Both the position numbers and the translations under genes were made by a program. Of a stretch of DNA of 28,029 nucleotides, positions 7,787 through 15,178 are shown piece after piece; the stretch's first letter is position 1; each line of letters begins with the position of its first letter. The stretch spans positions 1-28,029 of the forward strand of contig CAJYIG010000305.1 of NCBI GenBank assembly GCA_913774725.1, in the 5' to 3' direction. The DNA comes from an uncultured Curtobacterium sp. GTDB lineage: Bacteria; Actinomycetota; Actinomycetes; Actinomycetales; Microbacteriaceae. The notes beneath the pieces are model-generated. The model saw nothing but the letters and a program-made list of their open reading frames with translations, was not told the origin of the DNA and did not search any database.

Positions 7787-8977
7787 GTGCGAGCACTGAC
7801 CTGGCAGGGCACCGAGAAGGTGTCCGTCGAGACCGTCCCCGACCCGACCATCCAGGAGCCGACCGACGCGATCGTGCGGATCACCTCCACGGCGATCTGC
7901 GGCTCCGACCTGCACCTGTACCGGGTGCTCGGCCCCTACATCGACAAGGGCGACGTCCTCGGCCACGAGCCGATGGGCATCGTCGAGGAGGTCGGCTCCG
8001 CCGTCACGAACCTCAAGGTCGGCGACCGGGTCGTCGTCCCGTTCAACATCTCCTGCGGGCACTGCTGGATGTGCCAGCACGGCTTCCAGTCGCAGTGCGA
8101 GACGACGCAGGTGCAGGAGTACGGCACCGGGGCCTCGCTCTTCGGGTACACGAAGATGTACGGCCAGGTCCCCGGCGGACAGGCCGAGTACCTCCGCGTG
8201 CCCCACGCCGACTACGGCCCCATCAAGGTGCCCGACACCGGCGCGGACGACCAGTGGCTGTTCATGAGCGACATCATCCCGACCGCCTGGCAGGCCGTGC
8301 AGTACGCCGACGTCCCCGAGGGCGGCACGCTCGCGGTGCTCGGCCTCGGCCCGGTCGGACAGTTCGCCGCGCGGATCGGCAAGCACCTCGGCTACCGCGT
8401 GCTCGCCGTCGACCCGGAGCAGGTCCGCCGCGACCTCGGCGCGAAGCACGGCATCGAGGTGTTCGACCTGTCCGACGACATCGTGCCGCAGCTGGTCGAC
8501 CTGACCGACGGTCGCGGCCCCGACGGCGTCGTCGACGCGGTCGGCATGGAGGCGCACGGCAACCCCGTCGCCGGGTTCGCCCAGCGCGCCGCCGGCCTGC
8601 TGCCCGACAAGCTCGCGCAGAAGGCGATCGAGACCGCGGGCGTCGACCGCCTGGCGGCGGTGCACACGGCGATCGACCTCGTCCGCCGCGGTGGCACGGT
8701 GTCGCTGTCCGGCGTCTACGGCGGCATGGCCGACCCGATGCCGATGATGACCCTGTTCGACAAGCAGATCACGATCCGTGAGGGACAGTGCAACGTCCGC
8801 CGCTGGGTCGACGACCTGATGCCGCTCGTGTCCGACCCCTCGGACCCGCTCGGGACGCTCGACCTCACCACGCACCGGGTGTCGCTCGAGGACGCCCCGC
8901 ACATGTACTCGGTCTTCCAGAAGAAGGAGGACGGCTGCATCAAGGTCGTGCTCGACCCGTCGATGGCCGCAGCCTGA
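7787..8977 (+). CDS. Zinc-dependent alcohol dehydrogenase, formaldehyde-dehydrogenase-like
   Basis: A 396-aa medium-chain zinc alcohol dehydrogenase of the formaldehyde-dehydrogenase-like subgroup, NAD(P)-dependent and cytoplasmic. Catalytic zinc ligands are Cys38 (TAICGSDLHLY) and His60-Glu61 (LGHEPMG). The structural zinc loop is complete with Cys90, Cys93, Cys96 and Cys104 in CGHCWMCQHGFQSQC. The Rossmann motif is VLGLGPVGQFAARIG. The GTG at 7787 gives the usual family N-terminus RALTWQGTEKV and has GAGG 8 nt upstream. An in-frame GTG at 7736 has a stronger AGGAGG (7726-7731) but only 4 nt away and would add 17 basic residues; it may be used. The substrate is not known. The epimerase gene follows after 49 nt. 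Confidence 0.92.
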   Translation: MRALTWQGTEKVSVETVPDPTIQEPTDAIVRITSTAICGSDLHLYRVLGPYIDKGDVLGHEPMGIVEEVGSAVTNLKVGDRVVVPFNISCGHCWMCQHGFQSQCETTQVQEYGTGASLFGYTKMYGQVPGGQAEYLRVPHADYGPIKVPDTGADDQWLFMSDIIPTAWQAVQYADVPEGGTLAVLGLGPVGQFAARIGKHLGYRVLAVDPEQVRRDLGAKHGIEVFDLSDDIVPQLVDLTDGRGPDGVVDAVGMEAHGNPVAGFAQRAAGLLPDKLAQKAIETAGVDRLAAVHTAIDLVRRGGTVSLSGVYGGMADPMPMMTLFDKQITIREGQCNVRRWVDDLMPLVSDPSDPLGTLDLTTHRVSLEDAPHMYSVFQKKEDGCIKVVLDPSMAAA

Positions 8978-9026
8978 TGGCCGCGCCGTCGCCGTCCGCG
9001 GGTGGCCGCCAGGGACGGACGCGCTG

Positions 9027-10085
9027 ATGCGGGTCGTCGTGGTCGGGGCCACCGGCAACGTCGGCACCGCGGTGCTGCGGCGGCTCGCGGCCGCACGGCT
9101 GACCGGCGACGGGCGCGCGGGCGACGAGGACGGCCTGCAGGTCGTCGGCGTCGCCCGCCGGGTGCCGGACGCTCGCGTGGCGCCGTACGACGTGGCCGTC
9201 TGGCACGCGGTCGACGTCGGTGGTCCCCGCGCGGTCGACGAGCTGGCGGCGGTCTTCACCGGCGCGGACGCGGTGGTGCACCTGGCGTGGGCGCTCCAGC
9301 CGACGCACGACATCCCGGCGCAGCACCGGACGAACGTCACCGGGACGGCGAACGTGCTCGCGGCGGTCGCCCGTGCCGGCGTCGGGCAGGTCGTCGTGTC
9401 GTCGTCCGTCGGGGCCTACCGCGGCGTCGACGTCGAGGGCAAGCGGACCCCGGTCGACGAGTCCTTCCCCACGACCGGCATCCCGACGGCGACGTACTCG
9501 ATCCACAAGGCCGAGAACGAGCGGGCGATGGACGCCTTCGAACGGGACCACCCCGAGGTCGTCGTGACCCGGCTCCGGCCCGGACTGGTGTTCCAGCGCG
9601 GGGTCGCGGCGGAGCTCCGGGGGCTGTTCCTCGGGCACCTCGTGCCGATGACGATCGTCCGGGCGGCCCGGTTCGCGGTCCTGCCGCTGCCGCTGCCGTT
9701 CGTGTTCCAGGCCGTGCACGCGGACGACCTCGCCGACGCGTTCTGGCGGGCGGTCGACCGACGGGCTCCCGGGGCGTTCAACATCGCCGCGACACCGGTG
9801 CTCACGCCGCCGCGGATGGCCCGCGCGGCCGGGATGCTCGGGGCGGTGCGGGTACCGATGCGGCTGCTGCGCGGGATCGTCACGCTGACCTGGCGGCTCC
9901 GACTGCAACCGACCGACGCCGGGTGGCTCGACATCGCCGCCGGCGTGCCGATCATGCGCACCGACCGGGCCCGACGCGAGCTCGGGTGGGAGCCGCGGCA
10001 CACGGCCGAGGACGCGCTACGCGAGCTCGTGGGCGGGTTTGCGGACCGGGCGAACGTCGAGGCGTCGGCTCCGCTGCGCGGCTGA
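9027..10085 (+). CDS. NAD-dependent epimerase/dehydratase family protein
   Basis: A 352-aa extended short-chain dehydrogenase/reductase. The nucleotide-binding motif is at the N-terminus (VVVVGATGNVGTAVL), followed by AVVHLAWALQPTHD, the catalytic serine region QVVVSSSVGAYRG and the catalytic YSIHK (Tyr-x3-Lys). The later LRPGLVFQ is typical of the family. It may reduce or epimerise a sugar nucleotide or another carbonyl substrate; the sequence does not decide. It follows the dehydrogenase by 49 nt on the same strand, so co-transcription is plausible. Confidence 0.87.
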   Translation: MRVVVVGATGNVGTAVLRRLAAARLTGDGRAGDEDGLQVVGVARRVPDARVAPYDVAVWHAVDVGGPRAVDELAAVFTGADAVVHLAWALQPTHDIPAQHRTNVTGTANVLAAVARAGVGQVVVSSSVGAYRGVDVEGKRTPVDESFPTTGIPTATYSIHKAENERAMDAFERDHPEVVVTRLRPGLVFQRGVAAELRGLFLGHLVPMTIVRAARFAVLPLPLPFVFQAVHADDLADAFWRAVDRRAPGAFNIAATPVLTPPRMARAAGMLGAVRVPMRLLRGIVTLTWRLRLQPTDAGWLDIAAGVPIMRTDRARRELGWEPRHTAEDALRELVGGFADRANVEASAPLRG

Positions 10086-10115
10086 GCGGCTCGGGCGACA
10101 GGGAGCGGGCGCGCG

Positions 10116-10121
10116 TAGCCT
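10116..10121 (+). promoter_or_regulatory. Candidate -10 element for leaderless transcription of the DUF6314 gene
   Basis: TAGCCT lies exactly 6 nt before the GTG at 10128, with no ribosome-binding sequence between. This supports both the GTG choice and a leaderless transcript. Confidence 0.5.
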
Positions 10122-10127
10122 GGGACG

Positions 10128-10541
10128 GTGCTGCCGACGGACCTGCTGGGCGACTGGGTACTGCGCCGGACGGTCGACGACCGGCTCGCGGGCGTGACCG
10201 GCTCCGTCACGGGCACGACGACCCTGACGCTGACGGCCCCGGACGAGGTGCGCTGGGACGAGTCCGGCACGATGCACCTCGGGGACCTCGTCACCCCGGT
10301 GTCCCGCACGCTGTCCGTCCGGCGGCTGGACGACCGGTGGACCGTGCACTTCGCCGACGGCCGGGTCTTCCACGGCTGGGTCTGGGGCACCGCGGTCGAG
10401 CACGCCTGCACACCCGACGACTACACGGGCGTGCTCGCCGGTTACACCGAGCGCTGGACGGTCCGGTGGGAGGCCCACGGCCCCGCGAAGGACTACCGGC
10501 TTGACAGCGTCCTCGAGCGTCGGAGCCGCAGGGCAGACTGA
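10128..10541 (+). CDS. DUF6314 family protein
   Basis: A 137-aa soluble protein resembling the DUF6314 family of unknown function. Recognisable parts are LLGDWVLRRTVDDR at the start, a beta-rich middle (SGTMHLGDLVTPVSRTLSVRR), WTVHFADGRVFHGWVWG, HACTPDDYTGVL and the C-terminal GPAKDYRLDSVLER. The pattern suggests a small beta-barrel that binds a ligand, but no function is established. The GTG start is supported by the hexamer TAGCCT 6 nt upstream. The pentapeptide-repeat gene starts 4 nt after its stop. Confidence 0.78.
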   Translation: MLPTDLLGDWVLRRTVDDRLAGVTGSVTGTTTLTLTAPDEVRWDESGTMHLGDLVTPVSRTLSVRRLDDRWTVHFADGRVFHGWVWGTAVEHACTPDDYTGVLAGYTERWTVRWEAHGPAKDYRLDSVLERRSRRAD

Positions 10542-10545
10542 GCGC

Positions 10546-11214
10546 ATGGCACGCTCCTCGACCGGTACCGCCGCCCCACGCATCTCCGCGATCGCCCCGG
10601 GCGACCTCGAGGACTGGGCACCCGCCCCGGGCGACGTCCTGACCGGCGACCGGGTCGAGGGCAAGCGCATCGACGTGCTCGACGTGGCGGGCGAGCGGCT
10701 CCCCGACCTGGAGCTCGAGGAGTGCGTGGTCGACACGCTCCGCGCCGACGGCACCGACCTGCGCGGGCTCCGCGTCCGCGACTCGGTGGTCGAGACGCTC
10801 GACGCCCCGGTGTTCCGCGCGTCGAGCAGCGCCTGGCGGGAGGTCCGGATCGCGGGTGGCCGAGTGGGCTCCGCAGAGCTGTACGACGCGACCCTGAACG
10901 GTGTCGAGTTCGTCGGGATGAAGCTCGGGTTCGTGAACCTCCGCGGCTCGACGCTCACCGACGTGGTGTTCCGGGACTGCGTCGTCGACGAGCTCGACGT
11001 CGCCGATGCCCGTCTGCTCCGGGTGTCCTTCCCCGGTACGCGCATCCGCTCCGTCGAGGGCACGGACACCCGCGTCGAGCACGTCGACCTGCGCGAGGCC
11101 GACCTCGACCGGGTGGAGCGGCTCGAGGGACTCCGCGGCGCGACGATCGGGTCGGACCAGCTCTTCGCCCTCGCGCCGCTCCTCGCGGCCCAGGCCGGCT
11201 ACCGCGTGGACTGA
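10546..11214 (+). CDS. Pentapeptide repeat-containing protein
   Basis: A 222-aa protein with a region of about 150 residues (roughly 60-205) built of degenerate A(D/N)LXX-type repeats, for example GTDLRGLRV, GSAELYDATLNGVEF, GFVNLRGSTLTDVVF and HVDLREADLDRV. Such repeats fold as a right-handed beta helix. The C-terminus LRGATIGSDQLFALAPLLAAQ matches the usual ending of actinobacterial family members. A role (for example gyrase protection) cannot be assigned. CAGACT lies 6 nt before the ATG, again hinting at a possible leaderless start. The 3' end overlaps the convergent flavoprotein gene by 16 bp. Confidence 0.88.
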   Translation: MARSSTGTAAPRISAIAPGDLEDWAPAPGDVLTGDRVEGKRIDVLDVAGERLPDLELEECVVDTLRADGTDLRGLRVRDSVVETLDAPVFRASSSAWREVRIAGGRVGSAELYDATLNGVEFVGMKLGFVNLRGSTLTDVVFRDCVVDELDVADARLLRVSFPGTRIRSVEGTDTRVEHVDLREADLDRVERLEGLRGATIGSDQLFALAPLLAAQAGYRVD

Positions 11215-12188
11215 GCGACGGGTGCGGACGCGGCGTCCAGCGCCGCCGCGATGTCCGCCTGGACCAGGTCGCCGTGCACCGCTGCTCCGGCCTGGGTTCC
11301 CGCTGCCGCCGAGGCGATGACCGTGGCCATCGGTGACGTCACGTTCCCGGCGGCGTAGACCCCGCGGACGCCCGTCCGACCGGTGGCGTCGACGACGAGA
11401 CCGCCGCCGAAGCGGAAGCCGTTCACGACGACGTCCTCCGCCCGCAGCCCGAGGCCCTCGAGGAACGCCACGCGCGGCTCCGCCGTGCTCGATGCCGCGA
11501 GCGCCTCGAGCGCGACGACGTCTCCGGAGTCGAGCTCGACCCCGGTCAGGACGCCGTCCGAGGACAGCACGCGGGACACGGATCCCTCGACCACCTCGAT
11601 GCCGCGTGCTCGGAGACCGGCCAGACCGGTGTCGTCGACCAGTGACGGGTCGGTGACGAACGCCGTCACCCGGTCGCTCAACGCGCGGAACATCTGCGCG
11701 TGGTGCTCGCCGTTCGGGGTCGTGACGAGGACGCCGATGCGCTGGTCGCGGACCTCCCACCCGTGGCAGAACGGGCCGTGCACGACCCCGCGCCCCCACT
11801 GCTCGGCCAGCCCCGGCACGTCGGGCAGGACGTCGACGGCGCCGGAGGCGACGACCAGCCTGCGGGACGTGACGACACGGCCCGAGTCCAGCGTGACCGA
11901 GAAGCCGACCGGGTCGGTCCCGTCACCGTCGGTGGCGGACGCGGCCACGACCCTCCCGGCCGTCACCTCGACGCCGTACGCGGCCACCTCGTCGCGACCG
12001 ATGCGGGTGAGCTCGGCGGGCGCGACGCCCTCGCGCCCGAGGTAGTTGTGCGCCCCCGTGGCGACGCCGTTGCGGGGTTCGCCCGCGTCGACGACCAGGA
12101 CGGAGCGCCGCGAACGGCCGAGGATGAGCGCGGCGGACAGGCCGGCGGCAGAGCCGCCGATGACGATGACGTCGGAGTGATCGGACAT
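11199..12188 (-). CDS. Thioredoxin-reductase-like FAD/NAD(P)-dependent oxidoreductase lacking the first redox cysteine
   Basis: A 329-aa class II flavoprotein similar in size to bacterial thioredoxin reductase. It has an FAD-binding motif VIVIGGSAAGLSAALILGR, an NAD(P) region (RIGVLVTTPNGEHHAQ) and the C-terminal FAD motif GVYAAGNVTSPMATVIASAAAG. In relatives the active site reads CPYC or CATC before HGWE; here it is GPFCHGWE, so only Cys141 remains and position 138 is Gly. A disulfide-based thioredoxin reductase mechanism is therefore unlikely, and it may be a flavin reductase or oxidase. The start is ATG 12188 with AGGA 8 nt upstream. It is divergent from the XRE-cupin regulator. Confidence 0.88.
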   Translation of the reverse strand: MSDHSDVIVIGGSAAGLSAALILGRSRRSVLVVDAGEPRNGVATGAHNYLGREGVAPAELTRIGRDEVAAYGVEVTAGRVVAASATDGDGTDPVGFSVTLDSGRVVTSRRLVVASGAVDVLPDVPGLAEQWGRGVVHGPFCHGWEVRDQRIGVLVTTPNGEHHAQMFRALSDRVTAFVTDPSLVDDTGLAGLRARGIEVVEGSVSRVLSSDGVLTGVELDSGDVVALEALAASSTAEPRVAFLEGLGLRAEDVVVNGFRFGGGLVVDATGRTGVRGVYAAGNVTSPMATVIASAAAGTQAGAAVHGDLVQADIAAALDAASAPVAQSTR

Positions 12189-12218
12189 GGGGGCATCCTG
12201 CGGTGCCGTGTGCAATGA

Positions 12219-12236
12219 CAGCAACGATTGTTGCTG
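12219..12236. promoter_or_regulatory. Dyad operator between flavoprotein and XRE-cupin genes
   Basis: CAGCAAC-GATT-GTTGCTG is a perfect 7-bp inverted repeat with a 4-bp spacer, lying in the 66-bp gap between the divergent starts (12188 and 12255). Its position suggests that the XRE-cupin protein binds it to control both genes. Confidence 0.6.
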
Positions 12237-12254
12237 GTCTGGCAAGATCACGGC

Positions 12255-12872
12255 ATGGACGCTCTGGAGGCACGGCCCACCCCGCCGACGACGGCCCAGG
12301 TGGTCGACGCGGTCGGCCCCCGCCTGCGGTGGCTGCGCGAACGACGAGCCGTCACCCTGGCGGCGCTCGCCGTCGAGACCGGCATCTCGGTCTCGACCCT
12401 GTCGCGGTTGGAGTCCGGGCAGCGGCGACCGACCCTCGAGCTGCTGCTGCCCCTCGCGCGGGCGTACCAGGTGCCGCTCGACGACCTCGTCGGGGCGCCG
12501 CAGACCGGCGACCCGCGCGTGCACCTCAAGCCGGAGCAGCACGGCGGGCGCGTGGTGGTCCCGCTGACGAAGCGCACCGGTGGCGTCCGGTCGTTCAAGC
12601 AGCTCATCCCGCCGGAGCCCCGGGGCACCGATCGCACGCTGCGGACCCACGAGGGGTACGAGTGGCTCTACGTGCTGTCGGGGCGGCTCCGACTGCTGCT
12701 CGGCGAACGGGACTTCGACCTCGGGCCGGGCGAGGTGGTGGAGTTCGACACGCACACGCCGCACTGGATCGGCAACACCTCGGACGAGGTCACCGAGGTG
12801 CTGTGCCTGTACGGGCCACAGGGGGAGCGGGCGCACGTGCGGTCGCGGCCGGCGTCACGCGAGCCGCACTGA
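12255..12872 (+). CDS. XRE-family transcriptional regulator with C-terminal cupin domain
   Basis: A 205-aa DNA-binding regulator. An HTH of the XRE type spans about residues 23-78 (LRWLRERRAVTLAALAVE, ISVSTLSRLESGQRRPT, LARAYQVPLDDLVG). A cupin domain covers about 125-190 with THEGYEWLYVLSGRLRLLLG and LGPGEVVEFDTHTPHWIGN, which usually senses a small molecule. The ATG at 12255 is chosen because the HTH starts normally after it and CAAGAT lies 6 nt upstream. A TTG-type start at 12228 would overlap the operator. It probably regulates itself and the divergent flavoprotein gene. Confidence 0.9.
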   Translation: MDALEARPTPPTTAQVVDAVGPRLRWLRERRAVTLAALAVETGISVSTLSRLESGQRRPTLELLLPLARAYQVPLDDLVGAPQTGDPRVHLKPEQHGGRVVVPLTKRTGGVRSFKQLIPPEPRGTDRTLRTHEGYEWLYVLSGRLRLLLGERDFDLGPGEVVEFDTHTPHWIGNTSDEVTEVLCLYGPQGERAHVRSRPASREPH

Positions 12873-12883
12873 CCGCCGGGGCC

Positions 12884-13549
12884 TCAGCCGAAGACGTGGG
12901 CGCGGACGTCGTCGAGGAGCCCCTGGGTGGGGATGTTCGACTGGGTGATCCGGATGGCGACGTCGCCCCGGGTGAACAGGGTCCGGCCGTCGGTCACCGG
13001 GTACTGCGGGTTCTGCGTGACCCGCTGACAGCGGTAGCCGTCGGCCTCGTCGGCGCAGTCGAAGCCCGACAGGGACCGCATCGCGGCAACGGCCTTCGAC
13101 GGGTCGACGGTGGCGACGTCGATCACGAGGTTCGTGACGTCCGCGCGCGGATCGCGCCAGACGCAGTACAGCCGCGCGCCGCCCTGCTGCAGGGCAGGCG
13201 TGAACTCGGTCGTCGGCAGGTCCGGGGGATCGCCGACGACACCCGGGTCGTTCAACGGCATCGACGCGAACTGCGGCCACCTGCCCGCAGTGACGAGGTC
13301 GGAGCAGGTCGACGGGATCGAACCGACGGCGGCGGCCGGAAGCGACGTCGACGACGGGGTCGGCCCGCTCTCCGGCTCGACGGCGGGTGTCGCCGTGGTG
13401 GCGCCGGTGGGGGTGGCGTCGTCCGTCGGCGTGCGGGTCGCCAACGGGGAACGGTCCGGGGCGGCGTCGCCGCCCGTGCAGCCGCTCAGCGCGACCACGG
13501 CGCCGACCCCGATCGTGACCAGGAGTGTCGTCGTGCTCGTCCGTCGCAT
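12884..13549 (-). CDS. Putative lipoprotein of unknown function (DUF3558-like pattern)
   Basis: A 221-aa exported protein with a signal peptide ending in the lipobox ALSGC (Cys24), so it should be anchored to the outer face of the membrane. A Thr/Pro/Ala-rich linker spans about residues 30-70 (RTPTDDATPTGATTATP). The folded part has four cysteines, in STCSDLV, RLYCVWRD, GFDCADEAD and GYRCQRV, suggesting two disulfides. The spacing recalls DUF3558-like lipoproteins, but the match is weak. GAGGGG lies 6 nt before the ATG. It ends 12 bp from the convergent XRE-cupin gene. Confidence 0.8.
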   Translation of the reverse strand: MRRTSTTTLLVTIGVGAVVALSGCTGGDAAPDRSPLATRTPTDDATPTGATTATPAVEPESGPTPSSTSLPAAAVGSIPSTCSDLVTAGRWPQFASMPLNDPGVVGDPPDLPTTEFTPALQQGGARLYCVWRDPRADVTNLVIDVATVDPSKAVAAMRSLSGFDCADEADGYRCQRVTQNPQYPVTDGRTLFTRGDVAIRITQSNIPTQGLLDDVRAHVFG

Positions 13550-13574
13550 GGAGGTCCCCTCGTGCAGCGGCCCG

Positions 13575-13617
13575 GAGGTTCCGGACTGCTCAGGACCGAC
13601 GGTAGGGCCGGAACCTC
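13575..13617. terminator. Inverted repeat downstream of the glycosyltransferase gene
   Basis: GAGGTTCCGG at 13575-13584 and its exact complement CCGGAACCTC at 13608-13617 form a 10-bp stem with a 23-nt spacer. It lies 77 nt past the glycosyltransferase stop and 26 nt before the lipoprotein start. It could be a terminator or an operator for the lipoprotein gene. Confidence 0.4.
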
Positions 13618-13693
13618 GTCCCCGCCCACGGCGAGACCGAACCGAGGCCGGACCGGTACCGATCCGTGACGGAGTGTGCTCGCGGACGGCTGG

Positions 13694-14443
13694 TCAGCGC
13701 GTCGCAGCCCACGCACGGAGCGCCCGGCGGGAGCGCCGGGCCCACCGTCGCGCGGGATTGGCCCGGCGGCCGTTGATCCGGAACGTGTGGAACGCCCGCC
13801 GGGTCCGGACGAGGGCCGATGCCGCGCTCGACAGCGGTCGCGCCGACACCTCGACGGTGAGCGACCGGGAGGCCAGCACGTGCCACGCGGGGTCGAGCTG
13901 CATCGACAGGTCGACGTCGTCGTGCACCTCCGGGTCGTCACGGTGCGCCCGGCTCCTGATCGCCGCCCACGTGTCACGGTGCAGGGCCATCGCCGACCCG
14001 AACAGCGGCGGGCGCCCGAGCGCCGACCACATCAGCGCGAAGAACGGGCCCATGTAGAGCCCGTTCCAAATGGTGCGGAGGACCGCGCCGCCACCGGCCG
14101 GACGACCCGGACCGGTGACCGCGACGACACCCGGCCGGGCCAGCAGCCGGACGGCCCCGGCGATCCACCCTGGTGGTGGGACCGAGTCGGCGTCGAGGCG
14201 TGCGATGACGTCGCCCGTGGCGTGGTCGTAGCCCCGTGCCGAGGCCCGGGCGATCCCGCGCACCGGTTCGTGCAGCACTGTGGCACCGGCGGCGAGGGCG
14301 ACCTCGACGCTGCCGTCGGTGCTGCCGTTGTCGACGACGACGACCTCGTGCACGGGGTGCGTCTGCGCAGCCAGGGCGTCGAGGCAGCGTGCGAGGTGCT
14401 CGGCGTCGTCGAGCACGGGGACGACGACGGAGACCTGCGGCAC
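13694..14443 (-). CDS. Glycosyltransferase family 2
   Basis: A 249-aa GT-A fold transferase that would use a nucleotide sugar. The N-terminus shows QVSVVVPVLDDAEHLARCLDALAAQT, then VVVDNGSTDGSVE and the metal-binding DxD (RLDADSVPPPGW). The acceptor region includes NGLYMGPFFALMWSALGRPPLFGSAMALHRDTW and HDDVDLSMQL, with the catalytic-base-like Asp pair. A basic C-terminus (RRWARRSRRALRAWAA) may contact the membrane. The GTG at 14443 is the only start close to the conserved beginning; CAGGAT lies 7 nt upstream. It is divergent from the DUF3618-like gene. Acceptor and sugar are unknown. Confidence 0.9.
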   Translation of the reverse strand: MPQVSVVVPVLDDAEHLARCLDALAAQTHPVHEVVVVDNGSTDGSVEVALAAGATVLHEPVRGIARASARGYDHATGDVIARLDADSVPPPGWIAGAVRLLARPGVVAVTGPGRPAGGGAVLRTIWNGLYMGPFFALMWSALGRPPLFGSAMALHRDTWAAIRSRAHRDDPEVHDDVDLSMQLDPAWHVLASRSLTVEVSARPLSSAASALVRTRRAFHTFRINGRRANPARRWARRSRRALRAWAATR

Positions 14444-14568
14444 GTCCCCGATCCTGCCGGAGCAGCGCTGGGTGGCCGGTCGGGCGGACGACCGACCTGC
14501 CGCCCGTCGATCCCGTCCCGCGTTCCGTGGACGGCCCGACCGCGCCGAGCGGCGTTCCTGGGTCCTCC

Positions 14569-15042
14569 GTGGCCCACCGGCAGACCGAGAAGGTGAAGAG
14601 CCGGTTCCAGGGCGTCCGCGACTCGGTGATGGGTTCCGCGCACTCCGCCGGGTCGGGTGTGTCGGGATCGGCGTCGGGTGCGACCGACCGGGCGAAGGAC
14701 GTCGCGCACGAGGGCGTTGAGAAGGCGAAGGGCAACCCGCTCGCGGTCGGGCTCATCGCCTTCGGTGCCGGGTGGCTGGCGTCGTCGCTCATCCCGACCT
14801 CGGACGAGGAGGAGCAGCTCGCCGGTGAGCTCAAGGACAAGGCGGCGCCCATCGTCGAGGACGTGGAGTCCCAGGCGAAGGACGTCGGCTCGCAGCTCGG
14901 CGACGTGGCGAAGGAGCACGCGCAGGACCTCAAGGGGACCGCGCAGGACGCCGCGCAGACCGTCAAGGACGAGGCGCAGGGCGCCGCGTCCGACGTCCAG
15001 GACCACGCGAAGAGCGCGGCCGACGACGTGCGCAACGGCTGA
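14569..15042 (+). CDS. DUF3618-like stress/membrane protein lacking its N-terminal domain (start uncertain)
   Basis: A protein of about 157 aa with VAHRQTEKVKSRFQGVRDSV, a single membrane segment NPLAVGLIAFGAGWLASSLIP around residues 61-81, and a long amphipathic tail of repeats such as KDKAAPIVEDVESQAKDV and QDAAQTVKDEAQGAASDV that would form a coiled or LEA-like helix. Relatives in Microbacteriaceae, as recalled, start with a DUF3618 helix before the HRQT segment. That helix is not found here in any frame between 14446 and 14568. In-frame start options are GTG 14527, GTG 14569, GTG 14593 and ATG 14629, none with a good ribosome site. The gene may be truncated or diverged. Confidence 0.65.
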   Translation: MAHRQTEKVKSRFQGVRDSVMGSAHSAGSGVSGSASGATDRAKDVAHEGVEKAKGNPLAVGLIAFGAGWLASSLIPTSDEEEQLAGELKDKAAPIVEDVESQAKDVGSQLGDVAKEHAQDLKGTAQDAAQTVKDEAQGAASDVQDHAKSAADDVRNG

Positions 15043-15055
15043 CGTCCCCACGAGG

Positions 15056-15099
15056 CGGACGGGAGGCGCGGTGCCAGCGGGTACCGCTCCTCCCGTCCG
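15056..15099. terminator. Hairpin terminator after the DUF3618-like gene
   Basis: CGGACGGGAGG (15056-15066) pairs perfectly with CCTCCCGTCCG (15089-15099), and GCGGT/ACCGC extends the stem inward after one mismatch. It lies 14 nt after the stop codon. No T tract is present, as is common in high-GC actinobacteria. Confidence 0.7.
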
Positions 15100-15178
15100 T
15101 CGTCCGGCACCTCGGGACTGAGCGTGCCCTCAGACCGTGCGGGCATGCGGTCCGCCGCCGAGGGCGTTGACTGGTGGC

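Noticed and set aside
5795..9340. A minus-strand open frame of more than 1100 codons
   Set aside because: It runs across the deacetylase, dehydrogenase and intergenic repeats in a wrong frame, with Arg/Pro/Ala-heavy composition typical of antisense frames in high-GC DNA.
10501..10506. TTGACA as -35 for the pentapeptide gene
   Set aside because: It lies inside the upstream coding region and no -10-like hexamer follows at 16-18 nt; the CAGACT near the start is 27 nt away.
14236..14526. A longer N-terminus for the DUF3618-like protein
   Set aside because: The frame is open but codes for Arg/Pro-rich sequence antisense to the glycosyltransferase.
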